Shown: positions 1 through 12,870 of the stretch, piece by piece
Numbering within the stretch: the stretch's first letter is position 1
Layout: the number at the start of each line of letters is the position of its first letter
Source: Varroa destructor
Taxonomy: Eukaryota; Arthropoda; Arachnida; Mesostigmata; Varroidae
Assembly (NCBI RefSeq): GCF_002443255.2
Contig: NW_019211459.1
Coordinates: forward strand, 22,784,330-22,848,329
Direction of reading: 5' to 3'
Length of the DNA stretch: 64,000 nt
Made by a program: the position numbers and the translations under genes
The notes under the pieces: model-generated
Seen by the model: the letters and a program-made list of their open reading frames with translations, nothing else
The model's database searches: none
What the model was told of the DNA's origin: nothing

Positions 1-3000
1 ATAAGACTCAGACTCGTTTCATCCCAGTATGGCGCAACCGTCGAGGCGTTTCTTTTCATGCTATAGTGGCTATGGAGAGTGCTCACTACTTCGCTGCGAG
101 ACGCATTTACAGAGTATAGAAAACGAAGGCTAAGCCTTAGCCGGGGACACGGATGAAGAGGGGCGGCTGCTGTACAGACAATGTAGGGGCCAAATTTTCA
201 GGGCGGGTCGGTGCGAATAAAAAGTTGAGGTAATAAGCGGTCGCGCTTGTCGCCCGACCTGGCGGCGCGTTTTTCAGTTCTTCCCAGTCACCGTAGTAGC
301 AGTTCTCAGTTCCGCGGAGCGATTAACACAGAGAAAAGGGAAGCGAGGGGGAGGGCGTTACACAGAATGCGGATGGAGCCAGACGGTTCTGGTAGCAACT
401 CGGAGAGCAGCGGCGCAGTCTGTACGAATGAACGTGGGGCGATCGCGCTAAGACTACAGGTCAGTAAGAGCTGCTATGTACAAAGCTGGGAAGGGCACTT
501 GGACGAGCGTGGCCTCAATTCGGTTCGCGAACTGCGTGCTGGTGGATAGATGGAGGAAAGGACTAGAGAAAAGGCAAGGGGAAGAAAGAGGTCGTATGTA
601 GATGGCACTCACGCGCCACTGCACCTTCACTTCATTCAAAGGATTACGTTGCAGCGAGTTGAAAGGCGAGCCTAGAGAGGAGACTTGAAGGGAAGTAACG
701 CGGAATAGGGGCTTGGGGGCTAGATTCAGCAGCTAGTCAATTGCTAGCGGGCTAGAGCAAGCCAGCCGGATGAAAAGTAGGCAGAAGAGGCCGGCCCCGC
801 TGGTGAAGCCCCTGGTATAGCAGAGTCAAATTGTCGTTTTCGTGGTGGTAGTGGCACCATCAGTAGCACTAGCAACAGTTGTCGTGGTCGACGTTGTCGT
901 CTTCGGCGTTGTCGATGTCTCCGCGATTTGTGGACATTGTTGCCGGCGCCGCGGTCTGACGACCGTGTTTCGGCCTCCATCACCGTCTTCGCCCATCACA
1001 CCCAGTGGCTCATCCACCGATGCAGATGAAGCGTCGGGCAGAAAAACGTTTTCCGACTTTTGGTGGTTCGCCTGCTGCCGACCGTGTCACTTCGCTCTAA
1101 CGCGCTAGCTTGTCCCGTCAATGCCCATTTCCACCCTCAGAGCCATGTTTCTGTCATGAATAGTAAGCGCTAGTGTGAGTCAAGCGGATAAAAGCGGAAC
1201 CAGCAACAGCAGCAAAGAGGCGACGAGCCAAACGAGCGGCGAAGGGATGGAGTAATAGAGTGAACAAGCAAAACTCACTGATGCACTTCAGGCCGCTCGG
1301 CGTACAACGCTAGCAAAACTTAGATAGACGCGAAAAACGCAGTCACCGTTCGCTCTTCTGGCGTTACTACAGTCGCTGCTATTGCTGTTACGCCGGTTAT
1401 GCGGACCGGGCGAATTTTTTTGGGACGTCACAGTTCTGTGTGAACAGCGTGCCTCTTAGTGATACGTGTATACGTAGTAGCCAAGCGTGGTTGTGAGGAA
1501 CGTGAACATTCAGTTGAGGGTTACTCCCGGTGACCCCCTGACTCTGTTATTTGCGCCCTTTCGTTTTCGTTTAAAGGAAAAAAATGGGCGGCTAGATGAT
1601 GAGAAGCAAAGAAAGAGGTTTTAGCAAAGAAGAAGCTACGCTGAGGATCCAAGCTGAAATCAAGCTGAAAGAGGAGCAGATAGCTAGAAAAGGGGAAACG
1701 CGAAGTCGGAGGAAATGATAGGCGAGTCAAATTGAAACGGGTGAATTGCGGGAACGGTTAGAATGCAATTTCGTACGATACAGATATGGAACGAGAAGGG
1801 TGTCAAATACTGTGCAAGGCGGGAACAGTTAAAAGCGTGAACGGTGATCGTAGCAGACGACGCGTGAGTTTTAGATATGCTACTGATCCTCGTAGTGATG
1901 CCGCTGCCACTAAATAGGATCAGCGGTGGGACATAACTAAATTGGAATACTGTGCTATTTCAGTGGTTCCTACTGGGTTACTCTGACCCTAATGTTGTTG
2001 GCATGTTTGAAATAAGCATATTCCTCATAAAAAGGGCATAGGAAAACTACATATCGTGCTTAAAATAAATCGAGATAAGGCACATTTGCACAAACAACAT
2101 GATACACAGTCATTTGAAGGATTTATATAATTTAATATATATAAAATAGTGCAAACCTTGAAGAAAACAGAAGTGGAAAGTATTATATCGGTCTCATATT
2201 TTTCAGTTTTACGCCTGGTACTTTAGCCATAAAATGAAGGGCGAAGTATGTTCACGTCCTTATTCGGACCTAGAAGATCAAACGTCCGTAAGTTGCACAG
2301 GCAAGCACGTTAGCAGCTGCGCTATCACGGGGACACTATTATTTTAACAGTTACCAGTAATCTAAAACTACAGATAAATTGCCACATCTTACTATGCTCA
2401 AGCATATTGAAATTGAGTTGCGTACCGCGGGGCCTAGAAGGTAAAGCGGGTTGGTAGGAACATCTTCTACCGAAGACTCCGCTAGAAGATGCTTACGTTG
2501 GTGAAAACTTTGCCCTCGAATAGAGAAGAAACCTGCTGCAGAACAAGGAAAGACAAAATCGAGGTAAAGCAAAAGATAGGGCGAAGTTACACAAACAGGA
2601 AATACTGAATAGAAACTATCGAGCGTGCGGATATGAAAGAATGGTACGACAAAGACCGAAGATGCGAACAAGCGACCGACAAAAGGGAAAACAGTAGTAA
2701 CCTGTTTCGCTGCTGAAGAACACGAAACGTGTCGTGAACAGCAGAAAAGTGTACAGAGGAACAAACGTAGTGAAGTAGGTCCAGCCGGATCTGTTCTACC
2801 TAACTCAACTACACAGCGGTTTCATTCAGACCAGCCAACACATGTGACCTGACATCGGTGGTGAATGCACGTAAAACAGTGGATAGAAGGAGCCTGCGGC
2901 TGCGTTCTCACCAGGTTTTTACCGGCAATCGAGCCAGTTGACGGGTCACACTGTCATCTCCCCGTCTGTTTGGCCTGCCGCAGGCCGTCGCCGCCACAAT

Positions 3001-3615
3001 CCTATTCGGTCGATGGGAGCTTCAACTCAGCCGACTATACAGCAGGCAATGCTTCAGTGTCGTCTCGTGTTCGCAAGCAGTCTAGCGCGTTGTTCCTCTG
3101 TTCGACAGACCGCGGCGATGGCGACTGCTGCTACGGAAGCAAGCCCTCAACAAAAGACCCTTGCAGTCATAATTAGTCAGCAGCAGAAGTAATAGAGGCG
3201 TAGCGGGTGGCGAAGACGACAGCTAGTGGGTCTTTCACAAATAAAAAGAGAGGTTGAGACGAGAGGATTCTGCAAAGTGTATGGCTGTTGGTTGGAAATT
3301 CGGAATCGAGGGACTCGTGATAGTAGTGGTGGTTTATGGAACCTGTCGCGGCGGTCGCGAAGGTGGTGGGGCATGGGCTCCGCTAACGAAGACGACGCGG
3401 CCACGACTATTTTTGTCTGCAAGAAACGCCTGGCGAGCTCCGAAGCTTTAAGCAACCATCTTCCTAGAGCAGCTGCTCTTCTCATTCACTGAAGTCGCCG
3501 TTTGCTGCCTCCTCATGCTTTCTACCCACTGAATACCCCTTTCCGACAGCCCTTGATTCGCAGGTTTCTCTTTGTCGAACACACTCATCTGTTCCCTCCG
3601 TCCTCTTAGTGTAAC

Positions 3616-3710
3616 CCCTTCAGTGAATCGGAAGAGTTATACGGACTCAACTACTGAACACCAGTATCACTGCACCGGTGTTACCCAGTGAGCTAACCAC
3701 CTAAAGTCCG
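3616..3710 (-). repeat. Degenerate tRNA-like element
   Basis: On the minus strand a perfect A-box consensus (TAGCTCACTGG) is followed by a weak B box. The ends GGACT and AGTCC could pair as an acceptor-like stem. It looks like a decayed tRNA or the head of a tRNA-derived SINE. The tail does not match the copies at 9.1 and 41.3 kb, so it may be another family. Confidence 0.4.
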
Positions 3711-6700
3711 AATTCCTATCGCTCTTCGATCCAGGGTGCCCTTTCATTTTCCAACTTAAGCCTTCTGCAGCCCCCCACACGTTTGTGCTGTCATAGCTTG
3801 GCTTTCTTGTTGCTTGTGACTCTTTACCTTCGTTAGCTCATGCCCCCCCAGCGCCTAAGGCAATGGCATGCCTACAACTGGTATCCCTATTAACTTACCA
3901 GCGTTGCCAGTGCCCCACTGCGACCACAATGATTATGAACAGCAATAACCGTATGACTATTGATCCGACAAGCAGCAGCCCGCCCAGCAGTCATTCGCTA
4001 ACGGCTAACCGCATTTCCTGTAGCTCTCGCACCACGGATCAGCACGCACTACGGCGCTGGCGATTGCAGCGGCGACAGTCCAGCGGCGACAGCGGAGCGG
4101 CGGAAGCTGCCGTAATACTATAGATGGTACGAGCACAGCCACTCCGGTACATTATACAGTTTTCGCCGAGAGTGGTAAAGGAGCTTATTATCTTAAAGGC
4201 CAGGAACGCTGTCAGGCCTTCGTTGAAGTGATGACAGAGCCGGAAACGGAACACTAGCCGAGGCTATGGCATATTGTCTTGTGTTTCTCACCGGCCGACA
4301 ACCCACTACATATATAATAACCTTCACTAGAGTTGTTGAACCTTCTAGCGGTGAAGTTGGCAAACTGATGTCATTACAAACAAGCTCTCACAAAGGGACA
4401 AACGTATACACCTACAGAGAAGCAAACTTATTGTTCAAATGAGCCCCTAACTCGTGCGCAATAACGGCCTGGCATCCGTTCTCACAGAAGTAACCTGGCG
4501 TTGGTGGAGCTTATTTGTGGCCACGCCTCGATGAAAAAGTCGCACGTAAATAAGTCCAGATGAGTTCACGCAAACCAACCGATGGAAGCTACCGATTGTT
4601 AGCCAAAACAACAACAGTGAGTTCGTCGGCGGTGAAAGGCACAAAACTGGTAGGGCAAACGGATAGCCGGATAGATAGAAGTTTGAACCGGTTTGTAGCT
4701 GACGGCATGACGTTATATGTTACCCAACCTTTCGCTAGGATAATTTATGCAATAGGCTGCATGCAAGCGTGTGTACGTGTTGTGGGGTTGAAACTACGTT
4801 TATAAAGGTTGTTTTCTTTCTCTGAAAAATGTCCTCCACCTTGTGCATGAAAACAGTAACTGTAACAAGGGACCGATCACAATTTTTGACCAAATTGCTA
4901 ACAAACGTGTCGTGGTCTTTTGCGCAAAATATCAGTTAGCTTCATCGCTTAACGGTCTGCTCAACATTACTGCATCCGGAAGCTAAAACATATTGATCCA
5001 AGCTAGGAAACCCGTCCTTCCAATTAGTGTTGATAAATCAATATATTGCGACAAAAATCGTCGTATGAAAAAACAGTAATTTATTTACATGTAAAGTTCT
5101 CCCTTCTTTATCATTATAACTTAATCATCATCATGTCTGTCATATCGATCTAAGTGCCTGATTAAATTTCAACAATCATTTTTCTTTTTTGCCGTCAAAA
5201 AGCTCCGCTTATTTTGTTTTGGTTAGAGTCCGTACACGATAACATATCATCGTGCACGTATCGACAATGCGCGTTGAGAGCAACGATAATGGTAACTGGT
5301 AATAACTGTTCAGCCTATCTGTGGCACCGCCTTCCCCAATACTGAGCCCTGATACACCTAGAAAATAAATCTAGTACTACGACTAAAATAGCACGAAGAC
5401 CAATAGAAAAAAGCGATGTCCTTAATAACCCGGAAATCTTGACTTAAGACCGCTCCAGCTAGCATCAAAATGACATGACTCACTCGATGACGCATCGAGC
5501 GTCGCTCGATACAGGCAAGCCTCGACGCCGAGAGCAGGCAGCTATGACGCAGTAAAGTCAAACTATAACTGAGCGATCAGTGCAGGAAACATCAGGAAAA
5601 AAAATGAGGAGATACTGAGAAGGCAAAATCGAGTTGTGTTAAGGACGGCAAAGATTTGGGGGATCTCTCTGGTCCTCATTGTCGCAGCATTAGATTGCAG
5701 AACTGAGATGCTTGATGCAGCCACGCTTGTCGCTACCGCTCTGACCGGTGGTGTCGCTTGTGAAGGATGCAGTTGCTGACGCAGCACTTTGCCCATAACT
5801 GTAATTCCCCCTTTGCCCGCCATGGTCACCCCAGCTATTTTCAAGTCGTTTCTGCATTTTCTCCTCTGAGGACTGCCGAGCCGCAGTCCAAACCACCTAG
5901 CCCGACCCAGTCCGTTCGTTCAAGATTCGTTGCTTGGTTGTTGCAGAAGAACGAACCCCGCCTTGTAGCTTGTCTGCTTAACTGGCCTGTGGGCAGGAGA
6001 CAAAGCGCATGCATCACACGAGGCGTAAACTCTAACTCACTTATCAGAGCTTTCTTCAGAAAAGAGAACGGATGAGTGATATTTATTATTGAAAAAATAC
6101 CTCCTTCACAACAACATCCCCTAATCTCTACTATTTACTACTCCTAAAAGTATCGCTGAAGTTTTTACCGCCTTCACTTGTATGCTTTCTGCTTCTCCAC
6201 TTTTCTCGTCCGTTCTTTGCCTAGCGCACTAGGCGTCGAACTGAGTCCTCTGAACTGAACTGAGCACGAAAAATGTCTTTCTCTTCCACCGACCGATTGC
6301 CCCTCGATCCCGGTTTCTCCTCAGGCAAATCGCAGTACTCTAGTTAGTTGTTAAAGATAAAACGAACGTGAACTAAGCTTTGCCCTGTCTAAGATGTTAA
6401 GGGGTTTTTTCCTCTCCGAGTACCATAAGGATGATGGTAGTGGTGGCTGAGATGGTGCTTCCGTTGTTGGCACTAGCTAGCTTTGTTGGAGGAAAAGAGA
6501 CAAAGAACGAAGGACTTGCTACCGCTTCTGTTTCTCTTGACGATGCTACATCATCCGCAGCTTCAAACAGCAGCATCAAGAGGAAGCAATGCTTTGGTAA
6601 AAGAAGAGATCGCCGTTCAGACTGCAGTCTTGAACTAGACGAAGCGTCCAACCAACCCAACTGTGTCGCCCCCGACTTCGTGATAGCAGAAGCGGTAGCG

Positions 6701-8039
6701 GTTCCTGGCAGCCGGTGTCGGCAGCAATGTAGAAGGACAAAAACATTTTCGAAAGACAATGCCTTGCAGTACTCCTTGAAGAGGAGACAAAACGAGAGGA
6801 GTTTTGAATTGGGTGCTTGGCCTGCTGGCGGCTCGCAAGTGATACGCGCTTGGCCGTACCAGACAACCCAGCTGAAAGCAGAATGACAGAAGTGGTGGAG
6901 GCGCGGGAGGTACGAGAAGGTAAAGAACAACGGAACGGCTCAGGCCATGTCACCCGCAGACCAGATCCTACAGCCAGCGCCAGACAGCTTCGTCGTCAGC
7001 CAACACGGTCACTTAGGGCGTTACCAGTGACGACTTGTCCTGCCAGTGGTGCTGCTGCTTCTGATGCTTCGCCTGCGATACGAACAGTTACTCACTTGTC
7101 CTTCTGCTATTAACGATGCCTGAGGCTCTTTGTGAACACTGCATAATTTCTCACTCCCTCGCTGGCCTGGTGCCTTTTTGTAGGTAAAGCAGCAGCAGAA
7201 GCAGCGGCAGCAGGATGCTTTCAAAATTTCTTACACTCGAACTTGCTACTGCGGTGGCAGCTCGCTAGTTCGCTTTCTCCGCCAGTCGTGCTGCTGATGG
7301 TTGTCTGCTATGCTTCGCGTGTTTGCCTCTTCGTGTTGAGTTCCTGATGAGTTTGCGCGCACAAATGAATGTGTGCGTTATCGTTGCAATCGAAAATAAT
7401 AGACTGGGAATAATAGTGCAAAGGCTGCGCCGTTACGTGGACAGTAAGGCATCCTGACGCGACCATGGAATACGCGGCGCTGATGAGACTGCACGAGGCA
7501 GCAGGACAAAACAAACAAAAGTGAACTAAGATGGAAGAGGAACGAATGTTTTGGAAAATGATGAGCTACATCGACACAGTTCAAGATCGAGACAGGGGAT
7601 ACAATAGCTAGAAAAGGCTGCCGTATGAAACGGAGTTTCTAGCACTATCAAAAAAGCAGCGTTGGAACATTTTGGATCAGGCGCTTTCCCTAATCTATTA
7701 ATGATAATTATGCGCATACGAAGAAACCACTTATCAAATTACTCAGAAAATAACGATCCGCTGCACACAATGTTATTTCACGACACTTAGAAAAAGATAA
7801 ATTTAAAACAAGGCATTGTATTCGTCGACAAATTGTATTATATAGCATGCTGTGTATATAATGACCGTGCTAAAAAGAAACGATTGTCCAGCAAGGTGCG
7901 CGTCTTGCTTTTCAGCCTTCTACTTAAAATCCTACTGTTTAACTCTCATCTTATCTATGCTACTGCTATTCTAGTGGTGACAGATCTAACCTTTAGCAAG
8001 TTTGTTGCTTGAATCAACAGGAAAGAGGCATCGTTTTGT

Positions 8040-8066
8040 ATCCTGCTGCTCCTACAGCAGCAGGAT
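8040..8066. repeat. Perfect GC-rich inverted repeat (hairpin)
   Basis: TCCTGCTGCT at 8041-8050 is followed by the loop CCTAC and the exact complement AGCAGCAGGA at 8056-8065. An A-T pair extends the stem by one. CTG/CAG-type sequence is common in this window, so chance pairing of two such motifs is plausible. Confidence 0.5.
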
Positions 8067-9072
8067 GAGCGCATATCGCTCTTCAGTCATCCGCCAGTCG
8101 CCTGATCAGATATTCGGTCACTAGTTTCATTGTCCTATCATATGATAGGTTAGAATGAGGGGTTTATACAGCAGGACGTAGACAGTGTTCATAAGAGTTA
8201 AAGTACACGCGCGCAAACGGGTGTATGCTTCAGTGTTTGGACCAAAAATATCGCTACGTTCCAACGTCAGTGTGCCTGGATTCAACTTCCCTCGAAAGCG
8301 CAGCTCCGTTATATTTCTAGGAAACGTCCTGTGCATGGGTGTGAGCCCCATGTGCTTTCGAGTGTAGCACATATTATACACCTCTTATCGCTAAACGCAC
8401 TGCTTATAGTCGTTGGCGCGATGAACAGTTGGAGGCAACTGCGAAAGAAAAAGGTGGACATTATTGGCGTCACTATCACGCAGATGGTAACTGCGAAAAG
8501 AGGGAAAATTTGTTGAGAAAAAGCAGGAAATTCATCCTGCTGCAATCGCTCCCGTCGGGTCCAGGAGCCGAGAACCAGGGGTAGCAAGGTATACAGCAGA
8601 AAAGACCCATTCCGTTTGAGATCGATTGTGGGTCTTGTGTTTTACTACGATTTCGGAGAACATCACCGTCTCTGCTGATTTGGCTCATTTACGCTAAAAA
8701 CCGTGCTGCTATCAGTTCTGCTGCCATCTACGTAGAGACCAGTGAAGTCCTGGACGCTACCGCCGATGTCCTGCTAGGGAGCTCTTGGTAGAGTTCTGTT
8801 GGCTATGTTGACTAGCTGAATAACGGAAGTGTTAGTTTGCGTCAGTGGCATTTTCGCGACCCTGCCAGCTTTAAACAACTAACGGTAACCGACCATCATT
8901 CTAGGCCTTACCAGCAGCAGGGTAGGTTAGCTCAGCTTGTGTGCGTTTAGGCTCCTCTTTCCAGTACATCACACAGGTACCTCACGCCTTTCGCTGACTT
9001 GCTGAGGAAGTGACGGACCAGTCGTTGACCGCCACTAAATATTTTCCTAACAGGCGTTGATAATTCTTCTGA

Positions 9073-9221
9073 AAGCGTAGTGGGTAACGTATTTGCCTAC
9101 TAATCTTCGGGACACGTTGTGGTGTAAGTTCGAATCCGGACATAGACACACTTCCTTTCGTACTGGAAGCCAGTAATCCAATAGAATGGCTAACGGCGAT
9201 GCCGGACTAAAACTCTAAACG
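9073..9221 (+). repeat. tRNA-derived SINE-like element, copy 1
   Basis: The head resembles a tRNA with an internal RNA polymerase III promoter. The A-box-like AAGCGTAGTGG is at 9073-9083 and a perfect B-box consensus, GTTCGAATC, is at 9128-9136, with tRNA-like spacing. The body after the B box (GGACATAGACACACTT, then CTAACGGCGATGCC and TAAAACTCTAAA) resembles the element at 41281-41390, so it is a dispersed repeat and not a functional tRNA gene. No clear poly(A) tail or target-site duplication was recognised. Confidence 0.65.
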
Positions 9222-10790
9222 GAAAGGCGTTGACAATAGAAATGAATGACATATGGGAAGTAGAATTCATTCTAACTAATAATATCTAGATTGACCGGCT
9301 GACAAAACCATAGCTATGATAAGGACTAAGCCTGCCAAAAAGTATTTATCTACATAGAATGTATACTGTGGATGTGAGAATCTGTATGAGCGGTATAGTA
9401 CTACGCTATGCGATAACTAGGCCCAAATTTTTTGCTCCGGTCTTCACGTTCCTGTTCCTCTCAAATCCAGGCGCCTATTGGCAGAGTCCCATAAACATGT
9501 TGGAGTCACCGGTTCCCGATAAAGTCCAGGTTTTCCTTTGCACATACCTGCGATGCGCGTTTTTGCACACGTCTTCAGTCCTTGGAACTTTGGCAAAGCC
9601 CGGTCAGGACCAGTAATGCTATATCTGCTGCTTCCGACAAGGGTTCGCCATATCCTACGATTGTGAGTCAGGTCACAGTCAATGTACCTCTTCTGTTTTA
9701 GGTTCATCTGAATGTCGCTGTTATGGTTAACCTCGGCGTCGGTGTTGGCCTTTTGGCGTTGTCATCCCCGCTAACGCAATTATCGTCACCGGTATCTATT
9801 GTTACACGAGAAATCGTCATGGTAGACAACGTTGGAAGCGGAACGAGTCGAATGGCGGCAGCAGTCGACTGTGGCAGCGATAACGCTCCCGGCGATCTCT
9901 GTTCAGCACAGGGGGGAAGCTTGTTGTACTAAGAGGAAGCCAATGGAAGGTAGAATCAGCTGTAGTAGTGTCGTATAGAGACAGACGAGCGAACAGAGCA
10001 GCAAATGTAGTGAAATGTGAGGGCGAAAAGAGGCTTACTTCAACTCTTAGCGCCGGGGGTGGTCTTCAGAAGAATGGTGCTCATGGTGCGGTTGATGTTG
10101 AGAGATCTTCGGGTGAAATTTGGAAAGAAGGGGACGAGTGAGGGGAAAAGGATGACGCTACGTTTTTTTGCTCCTGCTGCCGCCCGCCTACTCACAAACC
10201 GCTTGCTTTGGCCGACTAAAGGTTAGGCCAAATCCTTATCGCCGCGTGAGCCTACCATCGCGGTCGAACAAAACAGCAGACCTTTGCAGCGGGTGCCAGC
10301 GTTGTCCCTGATTTGAGGCCTTTCGAGGGACTGGAATCCTTTGGGGAACGAATATAACGATGGAAAACAAAGACGGGGGTAAGTTGGACAGTGGGTAAAA
10401 AAGAGCTACAAAAGGTAAGGCTGGTTGCCGGTCGTCGTACTGGCTAGTAAGGCCATTCTTTGTTACAACAAAATGTAAGAGCTATAGAAGGCACTCGCAA
10501 AGAATACAAGGAAGCGGGTTGGCTTATGGCAGTAACTAGGGCAAAAGCAAAGAACCAAAAGGTGCCGCTGCTACTGCTTTAGCTGTCCGACGAGACAAGA
10601 AATAGAGTAAATTGATGAACGATGCTTTTGCTCCTTCCGATGTTGCCTAGCCATTGGTCAGCCGGTAGTCAGATGCTGTTAGTTTCCTGCCATCGTTGCC
10701 AACGTTGACATCCCACCTCTACCGTTGTTACCCCTTGATCGGTGGTCAAAAACGACGACGATGGCGGCAATGATCGGACAGCGGATCGAC

Positions 10791-10812
10791 TATATATATA
10801 TATATATATATA
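10791..10812. repeat. (TA)11 microsatellite
   Basis: Uninterrupted TA dinucleotides within GC-richer flanks. Confidence 0.9.
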
Positions 10813-12740
10813 GGCTTGGACTTCCCATCTGTGCCATTACTCCCACTCGGTCTCTTGGACCTTGCAAGATCACACGACACCCAAGTCACTAGACGACCGG
10901 ACATCGGAGCAGACCCACCATCTGCCAATGGCCTCAGCGGCTTTTTCTCGCCGTGTAAGCTTTGTCCGCCTTAGCCTTCTATAGCAAGGTAGCAACTAAC
11001 GAATTACTCCATCGAAGTTGTTGTATGAGATACAATCAGTAAGTCATGAGCAACCCTATGGAAGGACGGAGGCTATAGTGATGGCGTGCAACCGTGAAAC
11101 GCTGGCAAAGGTTGTTGTTAATGTTGCCGATGTTACTATTATGGTAACAGTGGTTATGGTGGTCGTAAAGGCTGGACAAAATTGCACTTTGTCGTTGTCG
11201 TTGTAGCGTGCCAATCATAAGGTAGCCTAAACAACATTTGTGTTGACCAGGTGGTAGATTCACTGCGTCATTTACAGGCCGAGTGTCCGGAGCATGCCAG
11301 TAACATAATAATAACTGCTATGAATCAATTGAACTCCGTTGCTTCCTAAAGCATCATATCTCAATACGTGAAGAAACAAAAGGTACAGGCGGAAGCTTGG
11401 CAGGGTATACACACCCCCCATGCTACACGGAGGTAAGCAGTTTAGAATATCAGGTCCTATAAAGCACACAGTATCCCCGTAGTGCTTAAAGCCTTTAGAG
11501 TTATCATTACACCCAGACGTAGAGAGATTTCACTGTTCGAAACGTTGCTATATAACGATGAGGGACGTATGAGAATTTGACATTACGTACTTTTAGGGGC
11601 ACGATTTGTTAAAAATTCTTCTAGGCTGTGTGGCGACGATCATTTTTGTGTTAGTAGCAGCCAGAGTGCTTATTCTAAACTGCCTTAGCTAACCACTGAG
11701 ACGCTGCACTAAGGGTTAGCCAAGCTTGAGAAAGATAAAACGAAACCGAGGGAGAATGAAATCTTCAAGGGCGCGAGAGTGGTCTGCGGTTTAGCAAGCC
11801 ACTGGGGAAGAAAATTTTATGTAGAACGAGTAAGATTAGGTGTCTGTACCCTTGGGTGCCTAAATGAAGATTGATTGTAGATTGTGTAATTCTGGGTGCC
11901 TATAAGTCCACGCGCTGTTCACCGCCACGGGTTCAGGTGAGCATTCAGTGTGCTCTCACTTTAACTGCAGCGTGTAGCCACAGGCAACGACTCGGCTGAA
12001 CGGACGGAGCCCCGAAAAGGAGCCTCAACGTATCTTGCACCTGTGCTATGCGGCATATTGTACACGCCTCAATGTGTGTAACGAAGCTCTTTCATTCGTA
12101 TAGCTACTCGAGCTCTGTCCACCGGATGCGAACGCATATAAAGGACTGTAATAAGAATAGGCCTACCAGAGTTTCCAGGATGGCCTGGGACAGCTTCATA
12201 TTTCAAGGTGTATTAATAACATAATATTAGCGTATTGAAACCATAGTAACGAAATATAATAAACCTGTGTAAAGAACTGAAAACTTGCAGTATCACCATG
12301 ATTTAGAGGAAGGTACTTCGTTTTCACGTTGATTTAACATTATTAACAAAAATCATACGTTTCCTGTAGCAAGTGAATAGCGGAAATACGCGTCATCTAT
12401 TTTGGCGAAAAAAATCAGTCTTTCCTTCTGGAAAGCTTGCTTATTAGTATGTTGTGTTTATCACACTCGTTTGAGCTAGACCCACAGGAAACGTCTAGAA
12501 CCCCGTACATTGGACTCTGGAGAAGGAAGAAAAAAACTTTGCTGTAATTTACGATGACTGTGATTCAAATTTGATATCGGTAGAATATTGTCTTGTTTTG
12601 TTTGGACTATACAATAGGTACTTGTTTGTTTTTTACGTTACACATTACGCATTGCGCATCGATCGTAGTAGCTTCTTCCACTGTAACTCTTCCTCGGTCA
12701 TATTTCGTCGTGTTTGATTATTATTTTACATTGATTCTAT

Positions 12741-12768
12741 CAATTTCTCTAATCGTCGCCTTTTTCAG
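12741..12768 (+). promoter_or_regulatory. 3' splice site of the upstream musashi intron
   Basis: A pyrimidine-rich run ending CGCCTTTTTCAG directly precedes the coding exon. The exon opens at an ATG codon, but Met there is an internal residue of the family (KMVTRTKK), so this is a splice acceptor and not a translation start. Confidence 0.9.
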
Positions 12769-12861
12769 ATGGTCACGCGAACAAAAAAAGTATTTGTAGG
12801 AGGCCTCTCAGCACCCACTACACTCGAGGACGTGAAAAATTATTTCCAACAGTTTGGACGG
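12769..12861 (+). CDS. Rbp6: Musashi/Rbp6-type RNA-binding protein, internal exon (N-terminal part of RRM2)
   Basis: This 93-bp exon encodes 31 residues in phase 0. It begins [20 protein letters not shown], continues with DVKNYF and ends QQFGR. That is the linker plus the first beta strand and first helix of the second RRM of Musashi proteins. These are cytoplasmic regulators that bind UAG-type motifs in mRNA 3' UTRs and control translation, mainly in neural and stem cells. KVFVGGL is the RNP2 motif; its Phe is the base-stacking residue in the family. APTTLEDVK is typical of the Rbp6/vertebrate MSI branch and unlike Drosophila msi itself. The last residue is Arg, where I recall Lys in vertebrate MSI1/2 and Pro in fly Rbp6. 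The exon is bounded by a pyrimidine-rich acceptor ending TTTTTCAG and by a GTGAGT donor. Family assignment is secure. Orthology to Rbp6 rather than a lineage-specific Musashi is inferred. Confidence 0.95.
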
Positions 12862-12870
12862 GTGAGTACC
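12862..12870 (+). promoter_or_regulatory. 5' splice site after RRM2 exon a
   Basis: The sequence CGG|GTGAGTACC is a strong GTRAGT-type donor. Splitting here leaves phase 0, which matches the exon that starts at 24885. Confidence 0.9.

Larger units (their letters stand above)
1..12768 (+). other. Upstream musashi intron (or intron plus unrecognised upstream sequence), no identified exon
   Basis: No exon of RRM1 and no other recognisable protein domain was found on either strand. Open frames here are short or overlap one another on several strands, as expected by chance. The stretch holds two tRNA-like repeat copies (around 3650 and 9073-9221), a perfect GC-rich hairpin at 8040-8066, and a (TA) tract at 10791. 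Base composition alternates between GC-richer blocks (about 200-1400 and 2800-4250) and AT-rich ones (about 2000-2200, 7730-7880 and 12200-12770). Treating the whole stretch as one intron assumes that no short exon was missed. Confidence 0.7.

Noticed and set aside
6397..6930. Longest open frame in the window (177 codons, minus strand)
   Set aside because: No recognisable domain, overlaps long frames in other phases and on the other strand, and has the composition of translated stop-poor DNA.
8925..8990. tRNA-like GGTTAGCTCAGCTTG
   Set aside because: A-box match is incomplete and there is no B box at the right distance.
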